Shown piece after piece: positions 1 to 10,697 of a stretch of DNA of 64,000 nucleotides; within the stretch, counting starts at the first letter, position 1, and every line of letters begins with the position of its first letter. Source of the DNA: Ophiocordyceps camponoti-saundersi (nom. inval.) (lineage: Eukaryota > Ascomycota > Sordariomycetes > Hypocreales > Ophiocordycipitaceae); the NCBI GenBank assembly GCA_003339415.1, contig PDHQ01000066.1, forward strand, positions 62,001 through 126,000, read 5' to 3'. The notes beneath the pieces are model-generated. The model worked only from the letters and a program-made list of their open reading frames with translations, was not told the origin of the DNA and searched no databases. Position numbers and translations under genes: made by a program.

Positions 1-887
1 AGAGGGGTACCTTGGGGGTGCTGCGCGTGGGTGTCACCGAGTGTAGCCTGAGGGTAGCCGGCACAGGGCGACGTAGGGGACCGTAGCGGCATTTCTTCAG
101 TACAGAAGACGAGCCTGGTACTCCAGCGCAGCGCACGGCACCCTTCCCTGCGGCTATCGCTCGCTACACGCCTCACCTGCCGACCCTGACTGTCGTAGCA
201 CGTCGCCAGGATTATCCGGAGATGGGCCGGTCCACCAAAGCTAATACAGTGGACGACTCGGTCGGTTGGTTTGTCCTTCGTCCCAGAGCCAGAGCCAGGG
301 AGAGGGCTCTGCTGCTGCCATCATCATCTCACGCCTCAATCAAGGGCCCTCCCTCTCCTCCCATCTCGCACCCCTCCATCCGCGCATGGAAGAGGCTTCC
401 CCCTCCCGGTCTCGCCTCGTCCTGCGCCGTTCCTTGCTTCGCTTCCGCCTGTGTGTGTCGCGCGGTCCTTCCGCCGCTCGCCTCCGCTATCACCTCCGCC
501 TCCGCCTCCGCCCCCGCCTCTACCATCGTCCTCGTCCTCGCTCTCGAGCCACGACGATCCGTCATCGACCTTTACCCGCGGCCTCCCCATTTCTCCCGAT
601 TCCTCATCATTTACATCATCAGCCTAAGTGCCTCGTCGAGGGGCTCTCGGGAAGAATCTAAGCGTGCCGGTCTCTTCCTCTCTTTTTACCCTCTCTCGTC
701 TACCTAGTCTGCCTCTTTCCTCTCGTCTCCCTTTTTCCTCGCGATACCCAGATCTTTGAGTTTTCATTCTTTGTTTTTTTTGCCGGCTTTTTGCTTCTCT
801 CGGCTGGCCCTGCTTTTCCCTTTCGATACCCCAACGCTCCGCCGCCGTCGCTTTGCCTCCTCGCCCTTTTCTTGCTGTTCTCTCACG
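1..887. other. Upstream region and pyrimidine-rich leader of the KH-domain gene
   Basis: No gene is supported here. From about 290 the plus strand is strongly C/T-rich, which fits a promoter and 5' leader for the gene starting at 888. Three overlapping open frames (about 222-707) exist only because the biased composition avoids stops; they have Ser/Pro/Arg-rich low-complexity content and no recognisable domain. An in-frame ATG at 756 would add 44 hydrophobic and arginine-rich residues to the KH protein, but the start at 888 gives a more family-like N-terminus. Confidence 0.5.
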
Positions 888-3800
888 ATGAATAAGTTGG
901 CCAACATGCGTCACTGGTCCGAGAGGATGAGCCCCAACTTCGGCATGGGTCGTCCCAATATGCCTATGAATCCGCTCAATCCCCATCCCAAGAACGCCTC
1001 GCAGTCAGGTGGCCCCGTCGTCGCACCCCAGATTGCCGACACCACCATCCACTACTCGTTCAACGTCCCCTTCTCTTCCGACCTCGCCGGTCCCAATACC
1101 GAAGACATTGTTCATGCCACGACCGATGCCGTCCTTCGATGGACGCACCCCGAGGATGCCCCCGATGACGTTCAGGTCCACGAACTTCCTGTACATGTGC
1201 AGAATCTGGCACACCTCCGGAAGCTCTGCGAAGACCTGACCACTGGACCCTTACCCATCGAAGCCCACGCTCTGTCGTCGCCCCTCAAAAATGGTCGGGG
1301 CCAGCACATCATCACCATCTGCCTCTCGGGGTCACCCGAAGTCGTTCACAAGAGTCGCGAAAGCATCTTAAATGAAATTCCTATCTCCATGGTTCGTTGC
1401 TCTCCTGGGACCCCGACATCCGGCTTCTAACACTCGTTGATCACAGCGCTGTACCACCATCGACATAGACGGCAACCTCGTTTGTGATCTTGGTGCCGGC
1501 GTGCTGAAGAAGCCGGTTGTCGAGACGCTCGACTATATCTCGACTTTCTGCGGAGTTGACATCTTCTTGCTAGGCCCCAAATTGACGCCCATGGTGGATG
1601 GCATGACGGGCGCTTCCGAGATGCGCATGGATCAGAGGTGGCGAGTCGCAATTTACGGGGATATACTCTCTTCGGAGCACGCAAAAGCCCGCGTTCTCAT
1701 CCACATCGATACCCTGGTATGGCTGGCTTCCTGTTGTTTTAGTCCGCTCGAAGACCCTGACCCTATTGCAGCTCGGTCGCGTCGTAGACGTCGCCAAGGT
1801 GGACCTATCTCTCCAGCAACTCGTCTGTGGTCGACACCGCAAGAACATCAAGCTCATCGAGTCATCCACCGGCACCGCAATCTACTTTCCGCCTCTTTTC
1901 TCCCAGATGTATCGCTATTGCCCCCCCAACGCGAACCGCCGCGACCCTTCCGACATATTCATCACCGGCGACACCCCCCATCTCATCGAGCTGGCCAAGC
2001 AAAAGTTGCACGAGACTGCCGCACGCATCAGGCTTTATGTCAAGGATGTCACCATTCCCGCTGCAAAGATCGACAGCATTCTGCTTACTCGGCTCGACAA
2101 GGTCCGCAAGATCCTCGAGGCCAACGGGACATACATCATTTTCCCTCCCCTGGCTTGTCAGCGCACCTTGATGCGCGTGCAGGGCGGCGAGGGGCTCCCG
2201 GTGGAACGGACTGTGCGGGAGCTCATGTCCCTGGTGCGTGTCTGCCATCCATCCCTGTGCCCCGTCCGTGCACTGACCCATCCTGCAGGCCGGCCAATTC
2301 TACGGAGCCGCGTGGTACACGCAGCAGACCGACCAACGACAGCTACTCGGCACTGCCGACGTGCGGGCCATGTTGGGCGACATCTGTGCCAACTCCGACG
2401 CCGATCTGTCGTTGGAGAAGACCAACTTCACCGTGACGGGCTCCGACGATGCTGTCAAGTCGGCCCTCATGGTCATTTCCGAGCTCCGATTCGTTACGCA
2501 GGCGCCGTATCAGATCCGCGTCAAGATTGAGCTGGCCAACGAGCACAAGGAGTTTGTCAGTGGGAAGAAGAATGGCAAAATCAATAAGATTATGGGCCAG
2601 AGTACGTAACCTTGGATGGCCTCGTCGGTTGTGCGACTGCGACTGACGACGTCATAGGCAACGTGCAGATCATCTTTGATGGCTTCAACGAGTACAACTT
2701 CAACATTGATGTCATGGCCGCCAGCTACGACTCCATGAAGCAAGGCTTGACGCTGGTAGAGCAGGAGATGCCAGCATCCATCTCTTTTCATGTTCCCGAC
2801 CAGTACCACAAGCGAATCATTGGCATTGGCGGCCAACATATCCAACGGATCATGAAGAAACACTCCGTCTTTGTCAAATTCTCCAACGCTATGGACAGAG
2901 GTGAGCGGCGTGTCCCGGAGACGTTGGGCCGCCCCCGCGTACTCACGAACCGTCTCTCAGGAGGCATGAGCCGCGAGGACGACGATATCAAGGTCGACAA
3001 CGTCATCTGCCGTACGCCCGCCCGAAACGCCCAGAACTTGGATGCGGTCAAGAATGAGATTCTCGAGATGGTTGATCGCGCCGTGCGTGCCAGCCCCCTT
3101 TCCCTGAGCTGCGATGACTGGCCGCTGACAATATGTGTGACTTAGGATTCGGAGTACACGACCCAAATCGCCAGCGTCGACCGTCTGTATCACCGGCAGT
3201 TGATTGCTCGCCTACCCGAAATCGACGAGCTCGAACAGAAGTTTAGTTGCAAGATTAACTTTCCCAGCACCGAGGAAGCGAGCGATGAGGTGACGGTGAC
3301 AGGCCCGCAGTGGCAGGTGCCTCACTGCGTGGATGAGTTTCTCGGTATGGTGCCCGACCGGCACGAGCTGGTCTTGGCCCGAACACCGGAGCTGGTCAAG
3401 TTTCTCGAGTCTCCCCAGTTTGCCTCGGAACTGGTGACAAAGTTGAGGGCTCAGTACGAGGTTGAGGTGACGGTGCATCAGATCCCCGAAGAGCTTACGC
3501 AGGACGGGTCCCCGACAGTGACCCTGTTCTGGGGCTTCACCCGTAACAATGCCGGTGGCCTGCGAGATGCCATCGATTTGCTCCAGGCGCAGGTGGCGGC
3601 GGCTGGAGGCGTAGAGGCGCTCATCATCAAGGGGTCCATCCCCCGACCCAAGTCAGATTCGTTTGAGGATTCTCTGCAGTATTTCGACTCGAAGCTTCTC
3701 CAGCACGCGCCCACCTCGGTCGCGGCCGACTCCCCCATCAAGGTTGCTTTTGGCGCCGAGGTGGCGCGCGAGCGAAGCAGCATCCTCGATCGTCTCCGCA

Positions 3801-4168
3801 AGCCGGGGAGCATGACATCCATCTCGTCATTCCTCGACCGCAGGAAGAACAGCTCGCACTCGATCAATAGCAATTTCTTCAAGGGCTCGAGCAACGTGTC
3901 CAAGTCGTCGCTCATCTCGATCGAGTCGACGCGCAGCTTCAACGCGGACCGCAACCCTTGGAACGATAGCGGCGTGAACCTCCCAGACGACGATCACCCA
4001 TGGGCTCCGCGGCCCCTGAGCAAGCACATGGATGGGAAGCTGACCATCCCGCTTCCGGGGGACGCAACGCCTCGTCACGGCGCCCGTGGGTCCGGCGATA
4101 GTGGTCGTCCGTCGACGTCACATTCTATGAATTCTGGATACCCCGGCCCGGTTGGGCCATTCCGTTAG
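888..4168 (+). CDS. Multi-KH-domain RNA-binding protein
   Basis: Seven exons give a 978-residue protein: 888-1391, 1447-1716, 1772-2233, 2289-2601, 2658-2900, 2961-3082 and 3146-4168. All six introns are short GT-AG introns that keep frame. Several KH-like segments are visible. The clearest carries a GxxG loop (GIGG, residues about 572-575) in the context RIIGIGGQHIQRIMKK; the preceding block holds a KKNGKINKIMGQ stretch. KH domains bind single-stranded RNA, so a cytoplasmic mRNA-binding role is inferred. The C-terminal 150 residues are Ser/Asn/Arg-rich and look disordered (SISSFLDRRKNSSHSINS). The arrangement recalls the fungal relatives of the Bicaudal-C/vigilin-type KH proteins, but I cannot name an orthologue. 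It is convergent with IRC3 about 0.95 kb downstream. Start 888 was preferred over the upstream in-frame ATG at 756. Confidence 0.85.
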
Positions 4169-5113
4169 ATTCTCGCGACTTAGAAACACTTGATGCGAAT
4201 ACCCCCCCCGGCTGGATATACCCTGGCGTAAAGTATACCCCTCCATCCACTCGAAACGTCTTCTTCTACGTCGGTCAGCTCTTGATTTTACTCCCTTATC
4301 TTTGAGGATGTGCTGCTTGTTCCTGTCTTGATCATCTTGCAATGTCAGCTGCGGGATGTCTTGAACGTGTTTTTGGATTGACCTGTCGAGCCCGGTGTGG
4401 GCTTGTGTGCGTTTGAGTGAAGGCTGATGTCGATGGTGGATGACTTTGGACGTTCACTCCTTTCATACCCCCTTTGGTGCTGAAAACCGGCGAGAGAGAG
4501 AGAGAAAGAAAGAGAGGTAGGGGGGGAGCATGTCTGCGGCGGAAGAGACTGAGTGAGGGAGAGGGACTAAGTTAAGGAGGGAGAGAAACATACCCATGGA
4601 TGGTGAGGATGAAGGCTTCATGATGACGGAGGGAAGAAGCCAGGCGGAGGGTTGAGGACGGGCCTATTGGAAGAGGGCCACCACTCTCGTTTTATAGCGA
4701 ACAGCGTTGTGAGGAGAGGCCTCTCAAGGCAGCCTTCACTAGGAAGCCCTTCTCTAGGACGAAGCAATACGATATACCCCTGAATGCGTTTAAACCGATA
4801 AAAGCCTCGATGAAGGAATGCCATAGTTTACAAAGACGATGCAGCCCCCTTTTTTGCTTTTCTATACTCATCCACCCAATCACTCCTTTGAATCGTTGCT
4901 ATACATGGAAAACGTATGTGAGGCTAATAAACTGAGAAGCCTCTTTGACGTCGATAGTAAATGACCAAGACAAAACCATAACATACTGCCAATCAAGGCG
5001 CAGGTGACGAAAGGGAAGGACAAGAAGCCGGTAGGGAGAAGAGCCCAGGTCAATCAACTCAAAACAACTCCCAAAAAACAAACAGACGAAAACACAGAAA
5101 CGCAAACCTCGAC
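4169..5113. other. Convergent intergenic region (KH gene / IRC3)
   Basis: This interval lies between two convergent genes, so it should hold two 3' UTRs. It contains a GA-rich microsatellite patch near 4490-4590 and otherwise unremarkable sequence. Short minus-strand frames at 4618-5105 show no recognisable protein features. I see no gene. Confidence 0.5.
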
Positions 5114-7282
5114 TCAGGCCTGAAGAGAGCCGACGCGGACGAGCTCACGAGCCTGCCGCAGAGCAGCGACCTGAGCCTTCCTCTCCCTCTTTTTCCGCTG
5201 CTGATCGATGCGGGAGAACTGGCCTCGAGCGCCGTGCTTGAACTTGGTGATCATGTCGTTGGCCCTACCCCTCGAGATGTCCTCTGGCCGAAGCTGGTTG
5301 TGCGGACCGCGGATGCGGTTGAGGAAGGCGAGCTGGCCTTCGGAGGCGGGCCGGCTTCGCCACGCTTGGTTTAGGGCTATGAAGTTGTGGACGAAGACTT
5401 GGGAGGCGAAGCTGTCTGCTCCGTGGACGGCGTCGGAGAAGGTTGAGGCTGTTAGGATCTCGCGCGGGGCGGCGTAGGGGGCTGTGGATATGCCCTTTAA
5501 GCTGCGGACGTAGATTGCGCGGTATTGCGGTTGGGGTTCCGGGGGGGTTTCCTTTTCTAATGGTTCGGTTGGGGCTTCTGTGGTGGTGGTGGTGGAGGAG
5601 GAAGAGGAGGAGGAGGATGGTTCGTCTGTCTGTTGCTGTAGAAGATGGGAGTCGGCTTCGGTATCGGCGTCGTCGGTAGAAAGGGCGGAAACGTCGTCAT
5701 CGTCTGCTTCCTCTGCGTCGGATCCGATGCGCTCGATTCTGATAAAGGAGCCGTCCGAGCCGCTGAGCACGTGGCGGTCCTCGGCCGTACGGACCCAGCA
5801 GAAGGGGCTGATGGCGCGGATGTACTTGTCCTTTGACGTGTCGGCGATGAGGTCGAGGACGGAGCCGTAGTCGGTGAAGGTGACCGAGCCCGGATCGGAC
5901 GAGCCGGTGGTCTGGGCATCTGCCTGGTAAGCCTGTTGAGACCGGTCCTTCTCGGCGCTCTTGCGCTCCTTGATGTTTCGCATGTCGCCGACCGAGGCCT
6001 TTTCCACGAGCTCATTGGGATCGAGTCCGAACAGGGTTGGCGTGGTGATGATTCCCGTCTCCAGGCTGGAGACCAGATCGATGACGTGACAGTTCTCTTT
6101 GCCTGGATAGAGTCGCATGCCCCTGCCGATCATCTGGACGAGGAGATTGCGAGAGCGCGTGGGGCGGGCCAAGACGATGCAGTCGATGTTGGGGATATCG
6201 GTGCCCTCGGTGAAGACGCCGCAGTTGACGAGGATGGGGAACTCGCGCCTCTTGAAGGCGTCGAGCGTCTCGCTCCGCTCCAGCTTCGGGGTGTCGCCCG
6301 TGATGAAGCGCGCATCCAGTTGGTGCTGGCGAAAGGTCTGGGTGAGGCCGCTGACATGATCCAAGTCGACGCAGAAGACGAGCGTCGATTGCCTGCCGTC
6401 GGCCTTGGACATCCAGCTACGGACCGTCAGCTCGTTGACATCGTTCGTGTTGACGGCCTTTGACAGCTCGCCCGTGTGGAAATCCCCAAAGGCACCTCTC
6501 TTAACCTGCGAAAGGTTGGCCGACGAATTGACGGTGGTGAAGATGATGTCAGAGAGCCACTTTTCGCCAATCATATCGACATAGTCCCTATGGAAGACGA
6601 TCTCGTCGATGGCGACGCCGAGCTTGAGGCCGTCGAAGCGGGAGAAGGTGGCGGAGACGCCGATGAGGGTGGGCGAGTCTTCCTGCTTGCGATGGAGGCC
6701 AAAGTGCTCGAGAGTCTTCAGATAGCCTGGTGAGACGATATGATGGGCCTCGTCGACGAGGATCAGCTTAAAGGCCGAAGGGTCGAACTTTTCGAGCCGG
6801 CCCTTGGAGATGATGCTCTGAACGCTGGCGACGGTGATGTCGGCGGCGCCCGTAGAGTGAAGATTGCCCATCTCAATCTCAATCGACTTGTCCGGGTACG
6901 CGCGAAGACAATGACGCGCCGCCTGCTCGACCAGCTCTCGACGATGGGCCAAGATGAGCGTCCGGTCGCCGTCATTGGGCCTCGACGGTATCTTGTCGAG
7001 AAGCTGGGTGAAGACGACCGTCTTTCCGCTTCCCGTCGCGAGAGAGATTCCGAGGCGCTTATGGCCCTTTTGCAGTGACGAGAGGACGGTTTCAATGCAT
7101 TCCTGCTGGTAGTCTCTCAGCTGGGGTTTGTCGTCGACGGAGGAGGAAAATGTCGCTCTGCCGCCGGTGAGGGCAAACAGACGGGGGGAAGTTGCTCGAA
7201 AGCCCCGGGCGAGGCTCGGACGAATGGGGCTCGGGCGGGTGAGGCCCGGACGAAAAGCGTATCCGAGAGCGGTGCGCAGCAT
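5114..7282 (-). CDS. IRC3: Mitochondrial DExH-box helicase Irc3-type
   Basis: This is a single-exon 722-residue superfamily 2 helicase. The N-terminus (about 45 residues) is Arg/Ser-rich with few acids, as expected of a mitochondrial presequence. Visible motifs are I (ATGSGKT, GSGKT at 84-88), II (DEAH at 177-180), III (SAT at 210-212) and VI (QMIGRGMR at 383-390), plus GVFTEGTDIPN before motif VI. This order and wording match fungal Irc3, a mitochondrial double-stranded-DNA helicase/translocase needed for mtDNA maintenance. A low-complexity acidic/Ser/Thr segment around residues 520-570 (long Ser and Thr runs) looks like a lineage-specific insertion; the basic C-terminus follows (KKRERKAQ). 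The gene is divergent from the RRN5-like gene, with 385 bp between the starts. Confidence 0.9.
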   Translation of the reverse strand: MLRTALGYAFRPGLTRPSPIRPSLARGFRATSPRLFALTGGRATFSSSVDDKPQLRDYQQECIETVLSSLQKGHKRLGISLATGSGKTVVFTQLLDKIPSRPNDGDRTLILAHRRELVEQAARHCLRAYPDKSIEIEMGNLHSTGAADITVASVQSIISKGRLEKFDPSAFKLILVDEAHHIVSPGYLKTLEHFGLHRKQEDSPTLIGVSATFSRFDGLKLGVAIDEIVFHRDYVDMIGEKWLSDIIFTTVNSSANLSQVKRGAFGDFHTGELSKAVNTNDVNELTVRSWMSKADGRQSTLVFCVDLDHVSGLTQTFRQHQLDARFITGDTPKLERSETLDAFKRREFPILVNCGVFTEGTDIPNIDCIVLARPTRSRNLLVQMIGRGMRLYPGKENCHVIDLVSSLETGIITTPTLFGLDPNELVEKASVGDMRNIKERKSAEKDRSQQAYQADAQTTGSSDPGSVTFTDYGSVLDLIADTSKDKYIRAISPFCWVRTAEDRHVLSGSDGSFIRIERIGSDAEEADDDDVSALSTDDADTEADSHLLQQQTDEPSSSSSSSSTTTTTEAPTEPLEKETPPEPQPQYRAIYVRSLKGISTAPYAAPREILTASTFSDAVHGADSFASQVFVHNFIALNQAWRSRPASEGQLAFLNRIRGPHNQLRPEDISRGRANDMITKFKHGARGQFSRIDQQRKKRERKAQVAALRQARELVRVGSLQA

Positions 7283-7667
7283 TGCACATGACGTTCAGAG
7301 TGGTTAGACACCGGGAAGGGGAGGCGGTTTAAGTGAAGCAGCTCGGTATGACGATGCATGGCAATGAGATGGAGACGGCGCGTCTTGTTGCAGATTATCT
7401 TAATCCGTAGTTTAGCCGTGGTGACTCAGGTAAATTCATGCAGGGTCCTGTTTACCGAAACCCCCCCCACTGAAGACCTACCCGTACAGACAGAGGTATC
7501 AGATGTGTACGAATATCGATTCATCTAAGGATAGATATACCCATGCCTATCTCTCCCCCCCCTTTCTCTTACTCCCTGTCTCATCTGCTAAACAGACTCT
7601 CCTACAAAGCTTCAGCATAATGAAGTTATTCCCTTCCATCCCCATAAGCTGACGAAGCCGAGTCATC
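7283..7667. promoter_or_regulatory. Bidirectional promoter region IRC3 / RRN5-like
   Basis: These 385 bp separate two divergent start codons, so both promoters must lie here. Homopolymer C runs occur near 7461 and 7554. I could not identify a specific binding site. Confidence 0.4.
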
Positions 7668-9377
7668 ATGAGCGACTCCTCCGGCAGCGTCTACAACGTC
7701 AGCGATGAGCAGTCCCTTTGCGACTCCGACTCGCAACCAAACGTGACCAACTCGTCATCCCCTTCCGATGGCAACGCTCGAAAGCGAAAGAGGCGCCTTT
7801 CTTCCGCCACAAATCCCTTCAAGCGCCGAGCTGGTGTCGCCAACGTCGACTACCTCGATCTGCTGAACCACGACATCGACGACACCGCAAACAAGGTTTG
7901 CCTCGAATACGATTTCAACCTCCCTCAAAGCCAGGTCGGCCTCATCTTCTGGTCGCCTTTGGAGAAGCAGCTATTCTTCGAGGCCTTGGCCCGTCTGGGT
8001 CGCCACGATTTGCCAGGCATCGCCTCGAGCGTCGGCACCAAGAGCGTCATCGAAGTCAGACATTACCTACACTACCTAAAAGAGGCCAATACTCTGAGGA
8101 ATCAGCGACGCGGCGATTCCTTCCTCGAAATCGCCGAATACCCGGCCGCCGTCGAGCTGAGCCAACAATGCTGTCACGCCCTGGAGCAGGCCGCCGACAC
8201 CATCTCCCTCAAACAGGAGACCGAAGAGATCAAGCGCGAGACGAAGAAATGGGGCGACTGCTGGAACGTGACGCCCGAGGTCGCCGAGAAGCTGGCCGTC
8301 GATGTAGAGTCTTCTAATAACCATGCCCCCGGATTTGCCCGCCTCTTCGACGTTCCCCGTTGGTTGCAACTTTCGAAACAAGTCTTGATGAACTCTTCCG
8401 TTCCGGGCGACAACTGGCATTCCATCGGTCAAGATCCGCCGTCCATCTGGGCTACAGCCCTCGACGACTTTTACTCGCTGGCAGTCTCTCACACCCGGCG
8501 ACTGGTCCAGATGACCTTGTTCATCAGCATGTCGAGAATAAAAGCCGAGAGGCTCAGTCAGCCAGAAATAAGAGACGTTGTGCATAGGTGGGATGCCGAG
8601 ACCGCTGTCAAATCTCTGGGATTGGCTCTCGATTCACGGCACTTTTGGTTAAGGTGTGCAAGGAGGCTGCGCCTGCGCGTCTGCCGTCACATGTCGACGC
8701 GAGATGATAGCGTAGAGGAAGATATGACGTATGACGACCTCGAAGCCGAGTTGGCAAGAGGGCCCGAAGTCGTGTGGGAAGGACACCAAAGTGATGAAGA
8801 TGAGACCGGTACGCAATCGACAATACAAACCGACAAGTCGTCAACTCCCAAAGACGACGTGGATCCTACTACGTATGACGAACTCGAAGCTGAGTTGGTA
8901 GGAGAGCAGCCTGACGAAGATGCGACCGGGACGCAAGCGACAATGCAAATAGACGAGTCGTCAACTCCCGCAGACCACGAGGAACCTTCTGACACCTCTT
9001 TCGAGGACGAGCCGTCGTTCTCAGATCAGGAACAGGAAGAAATCGCTCGAGAGGCAGACGAGGTGCTGTGGTATACAGCCACGAACCTGCGAGACGAAGA
9101 AAGGTCAAGACGGCCGCTGGAGCGGCGAATCGCGGCGGAGAGAAGGCAGGAGGAACAGGCGCAAGAATGGGACGAATATGCCAGTTACCAAGCAGAACTG
9201 AGCATGTGGAACATACTGCGTCGGACGCCGCCGCTGGACATGCCCAAGGCCCAGGAGCCTGGTCGACTGAAGAGATGCAAGCTCAACGTGGAAAGCATGT
9301 ACTCGCGAGTTGATGATTGGGCGAGCCAGCTGAAGTTTCGCCACGAGTGGGAGATGGAAGAGCATCGACACAACTGA
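7668..9377 (+). CDS. RRN5: RNA polymerase I upstream activation factor subunit Rrn5-like (SANT domain)
   Basis: A single exon encodes 569 residues. An acidic/Ser-rich N-terminus and a basic RKRKRRL patch precede a SANT/Myb-like segment at about 95-145 (WSPLEKQLFFEALARLGRHDLPGIASSVGTKSVIEVRHYLHYL). That wording, plus a later conserved block (FARLFDVPRWLQLSKQVLMN... then SHTRRLVQMTLF), matches fungal Rrn5, a subunit of the upstream activation factor that recruits RNA polymerase I to rDNA. The C-terminal half is acidic and contains two tandem copies of a 40-odd-residue unit beginning TYD(D/E)LEAEL. The gene is convergent with EAF7, with only 53 bp between stop codons. The family assignment rests on remembered sequence, so a generic SANT-domain nuclear protein is the alternative. 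Confidence 0.72.
   Translation: MSDSSGSVYNVSDEQSLCDSDSQPNVTNSSSPSDGNARKRKRRLSSATNPFKRRAGVANVDYLDLLNHDIDDTANKVCLEYDFNLPQSQVGLIFWSPLEKQLFFEALARLGRHDLPGIASSVGTKSVIEVRHYLHYLKEANTLRNQRRGDSFLEIAEYPAAVELSQQCCHALEQAADTISLKQETEEIKRETKKWGDCWNVTPEVAEKLAVDVESSNNHAPGFARLFDVPRWLQLSKQVLMNSSVPGDNWHSIGQDPPSIWATALDDFYSLAVSHTRRLVQMTLFISMSRIKAERLSQPEIRDVVHRWDAETAVKSLGLALDSRHFWLRCARRLRLRVCRHMSTRDDSVEEDMTYDDLEAELARGPEVVWEGHQSDEDETGTQSTIQTDKSSTPKDDVDPTTYDELEAELVGEQPDEDATGTQATMQIDESSTPADHEEPSDTSFEDEPSFSDQEQEEIAREADEVLWYTATNLRDEERSRRPLERRIAAERRQEEQAQEWDEYASYQAELSMWNILRRTPPLDMPKAQEPGRLKRCKLNVESMYSRVDDWASQLKFRHEWEMEEHRHN
8727..8990 (+). repeat. In-frame tandem duplication inside the RRN5-like gene
   Basis: Two consecutive segments of roughly 140 and 125 bp encode related peptides. 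Both start with TYD(D/E)LEAEL, pass through DEDxTGTQxT(I/M)Q and end SSTP. The second copy lacks a few residues after the LEAEL motif. The copies have diverged at the DNA level, so the duplication is not very recent. Confidence 0.75.
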
Positions 9378-9430
9378 CCACTGTTCTTCTCGGGGACGAT
9401 TCGAGAATATCAAATGCTGAATTCGGTTTG

Positions 9431-10430
9431 TCATCGCCTACCCCCTGCTCTGCGTCCCCGGCCACGTCCCCGGCCGCGACCGCGGGTACCTCCTCTGCCT
9501 GCGCGAGCAGTCGGCGTGCTGACCTCGTGGGGGCTATCCTGCGGTTGGCCTCCCGAGTCGCTGTCGCTGCCATCCCCGTCGGACGACGACGAAGGACCAT
9601 CGCCCGAGTCCGACTCTGCAGAATCGTCCGACTCGGACTCTGACTCGGACTTGGTCTTGTCCTTGGCCTGACGGCTGGCGGGCCCTGTTCTGCCCCTCGA
9701 ACCCCTAGTAGTTCGCGCGGGCTGAGGGGTCGATTGGGCATCGGTGGCATCCTCGGTGTCCTCGTTGGAAGCAGCAGTGACCTTGGCAAGGCGCCTGCGC
9801 TTTTTGGCGGGTTGCTGCTCGGGCTCGGGCTCGGGCTCAGGTTCGGGCGAGAGGTCGAGCTGTGGAGGAGAGGAAGTAACCTCGCTGGGATTGGCCTTGG
9901 CGCGACTCAGCATCGAGTCGAGGTAGAAGCTCTCGTGTGGCAGGGAAAAATCAATGTATCTTTCCTCAGACTCGTCATCGTCAAAGGTCTCGCGCTCGTC
10001 AATGAGGTCGAGGTTGTAGTAGGAGCGAAGCTTCTGCCAGATGTGGGGGATGCGCGTATGCGGGTAGACGTCTGGGTCGAAGCCGTGGTTGCGGAGGTGT
10101 TCTGATATGGCTATGATGCGGAAGTGTTTGTGCATGCCTACATAGTTGTTTCCGTGAGCGGGGAAAACCCTCCTTGTTTACCGAATTCGCATGAGGGAAG
10201 TGGAAGCAAGGCAGCAACGCACCAGCAGGCTTCCAGCGAATGACGCCCTTGAAGAGAGAGGCGATCTGGTCGTCGGTCCAGAGCTCGTTGTACTTTGACG
10301 TCGGCGGGTTCGCGGCGCCGCTTGCTTGAGCCGCGTCTGCAGTGGCGGCGGCGTTGGCGGCGGCATCTTCCTGGCGGCTCGGGGTCGGCGTTGCGGCGAC
10401 GGGGGCGCGCGTGCGTTTTCGGGGAGGCAT
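9431..10430 (-). CDS. EAF7: NuA4 histone acetyltransferase subunit Eaf7
   Basis: Two exons (10430-10223 and 10137-9431) joined over an 85-nt intron encode 304 residues. The splice rebuilds the hallmark block WTDDQIASLFKGVIRWKPAG followed by MHKHFRIIAISEHLRNHG, then the PHTRIPHIWQKLRSYYNLDLIDERE segment; this is the conserved Eaf7/MRGBP core. Eaf7 is a subunit of the NuA4 (TIP60-type) histone H4/H2A acetyltransferase. The C-terminal half is disordered: acidic/Ser-rich repeats with alternating Glu-Pro, then Asp/Ser tracts, ending in an RGRGRGRGR basic tail. The N-terminus is Ala-rich. The 3' ends of EAF7 and the RRN5-like gene almost touch, so their transcripts probably overlap antisense. Confidence 0.9.
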
Positions 10431-10697
10431 GTCTGTGATTTGTTGAGGGGATGTGACGATGGGGAGGAGGGGATTTGAGGCTGATGGAGGAAGTGTGCCA
10501 GTTGACGATGGACAAGACGTTGTAGTCCGATAAAGAGGTACAGGGTTTTGCCGGAGAAGAAGGTTGATTCTTGGTATTTTCTTGAGGCGGTCAGCTGCGA
10601 GAATACGAGGAGAATGCACTGAGAGCCGTTATAAAGAAGTACCTCCCTATCAAGAGACGAATGTACATATATCATTTCTTAATAGCACACCATATCA

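Noticed and set aside
222..707. 161-residue plus-strand ORF near the left end
   Set aside because: Ser/Pro/Arg low-complexity frame in C/T-rich leader; overlapping frames on both strands are equally open and none has a domain.
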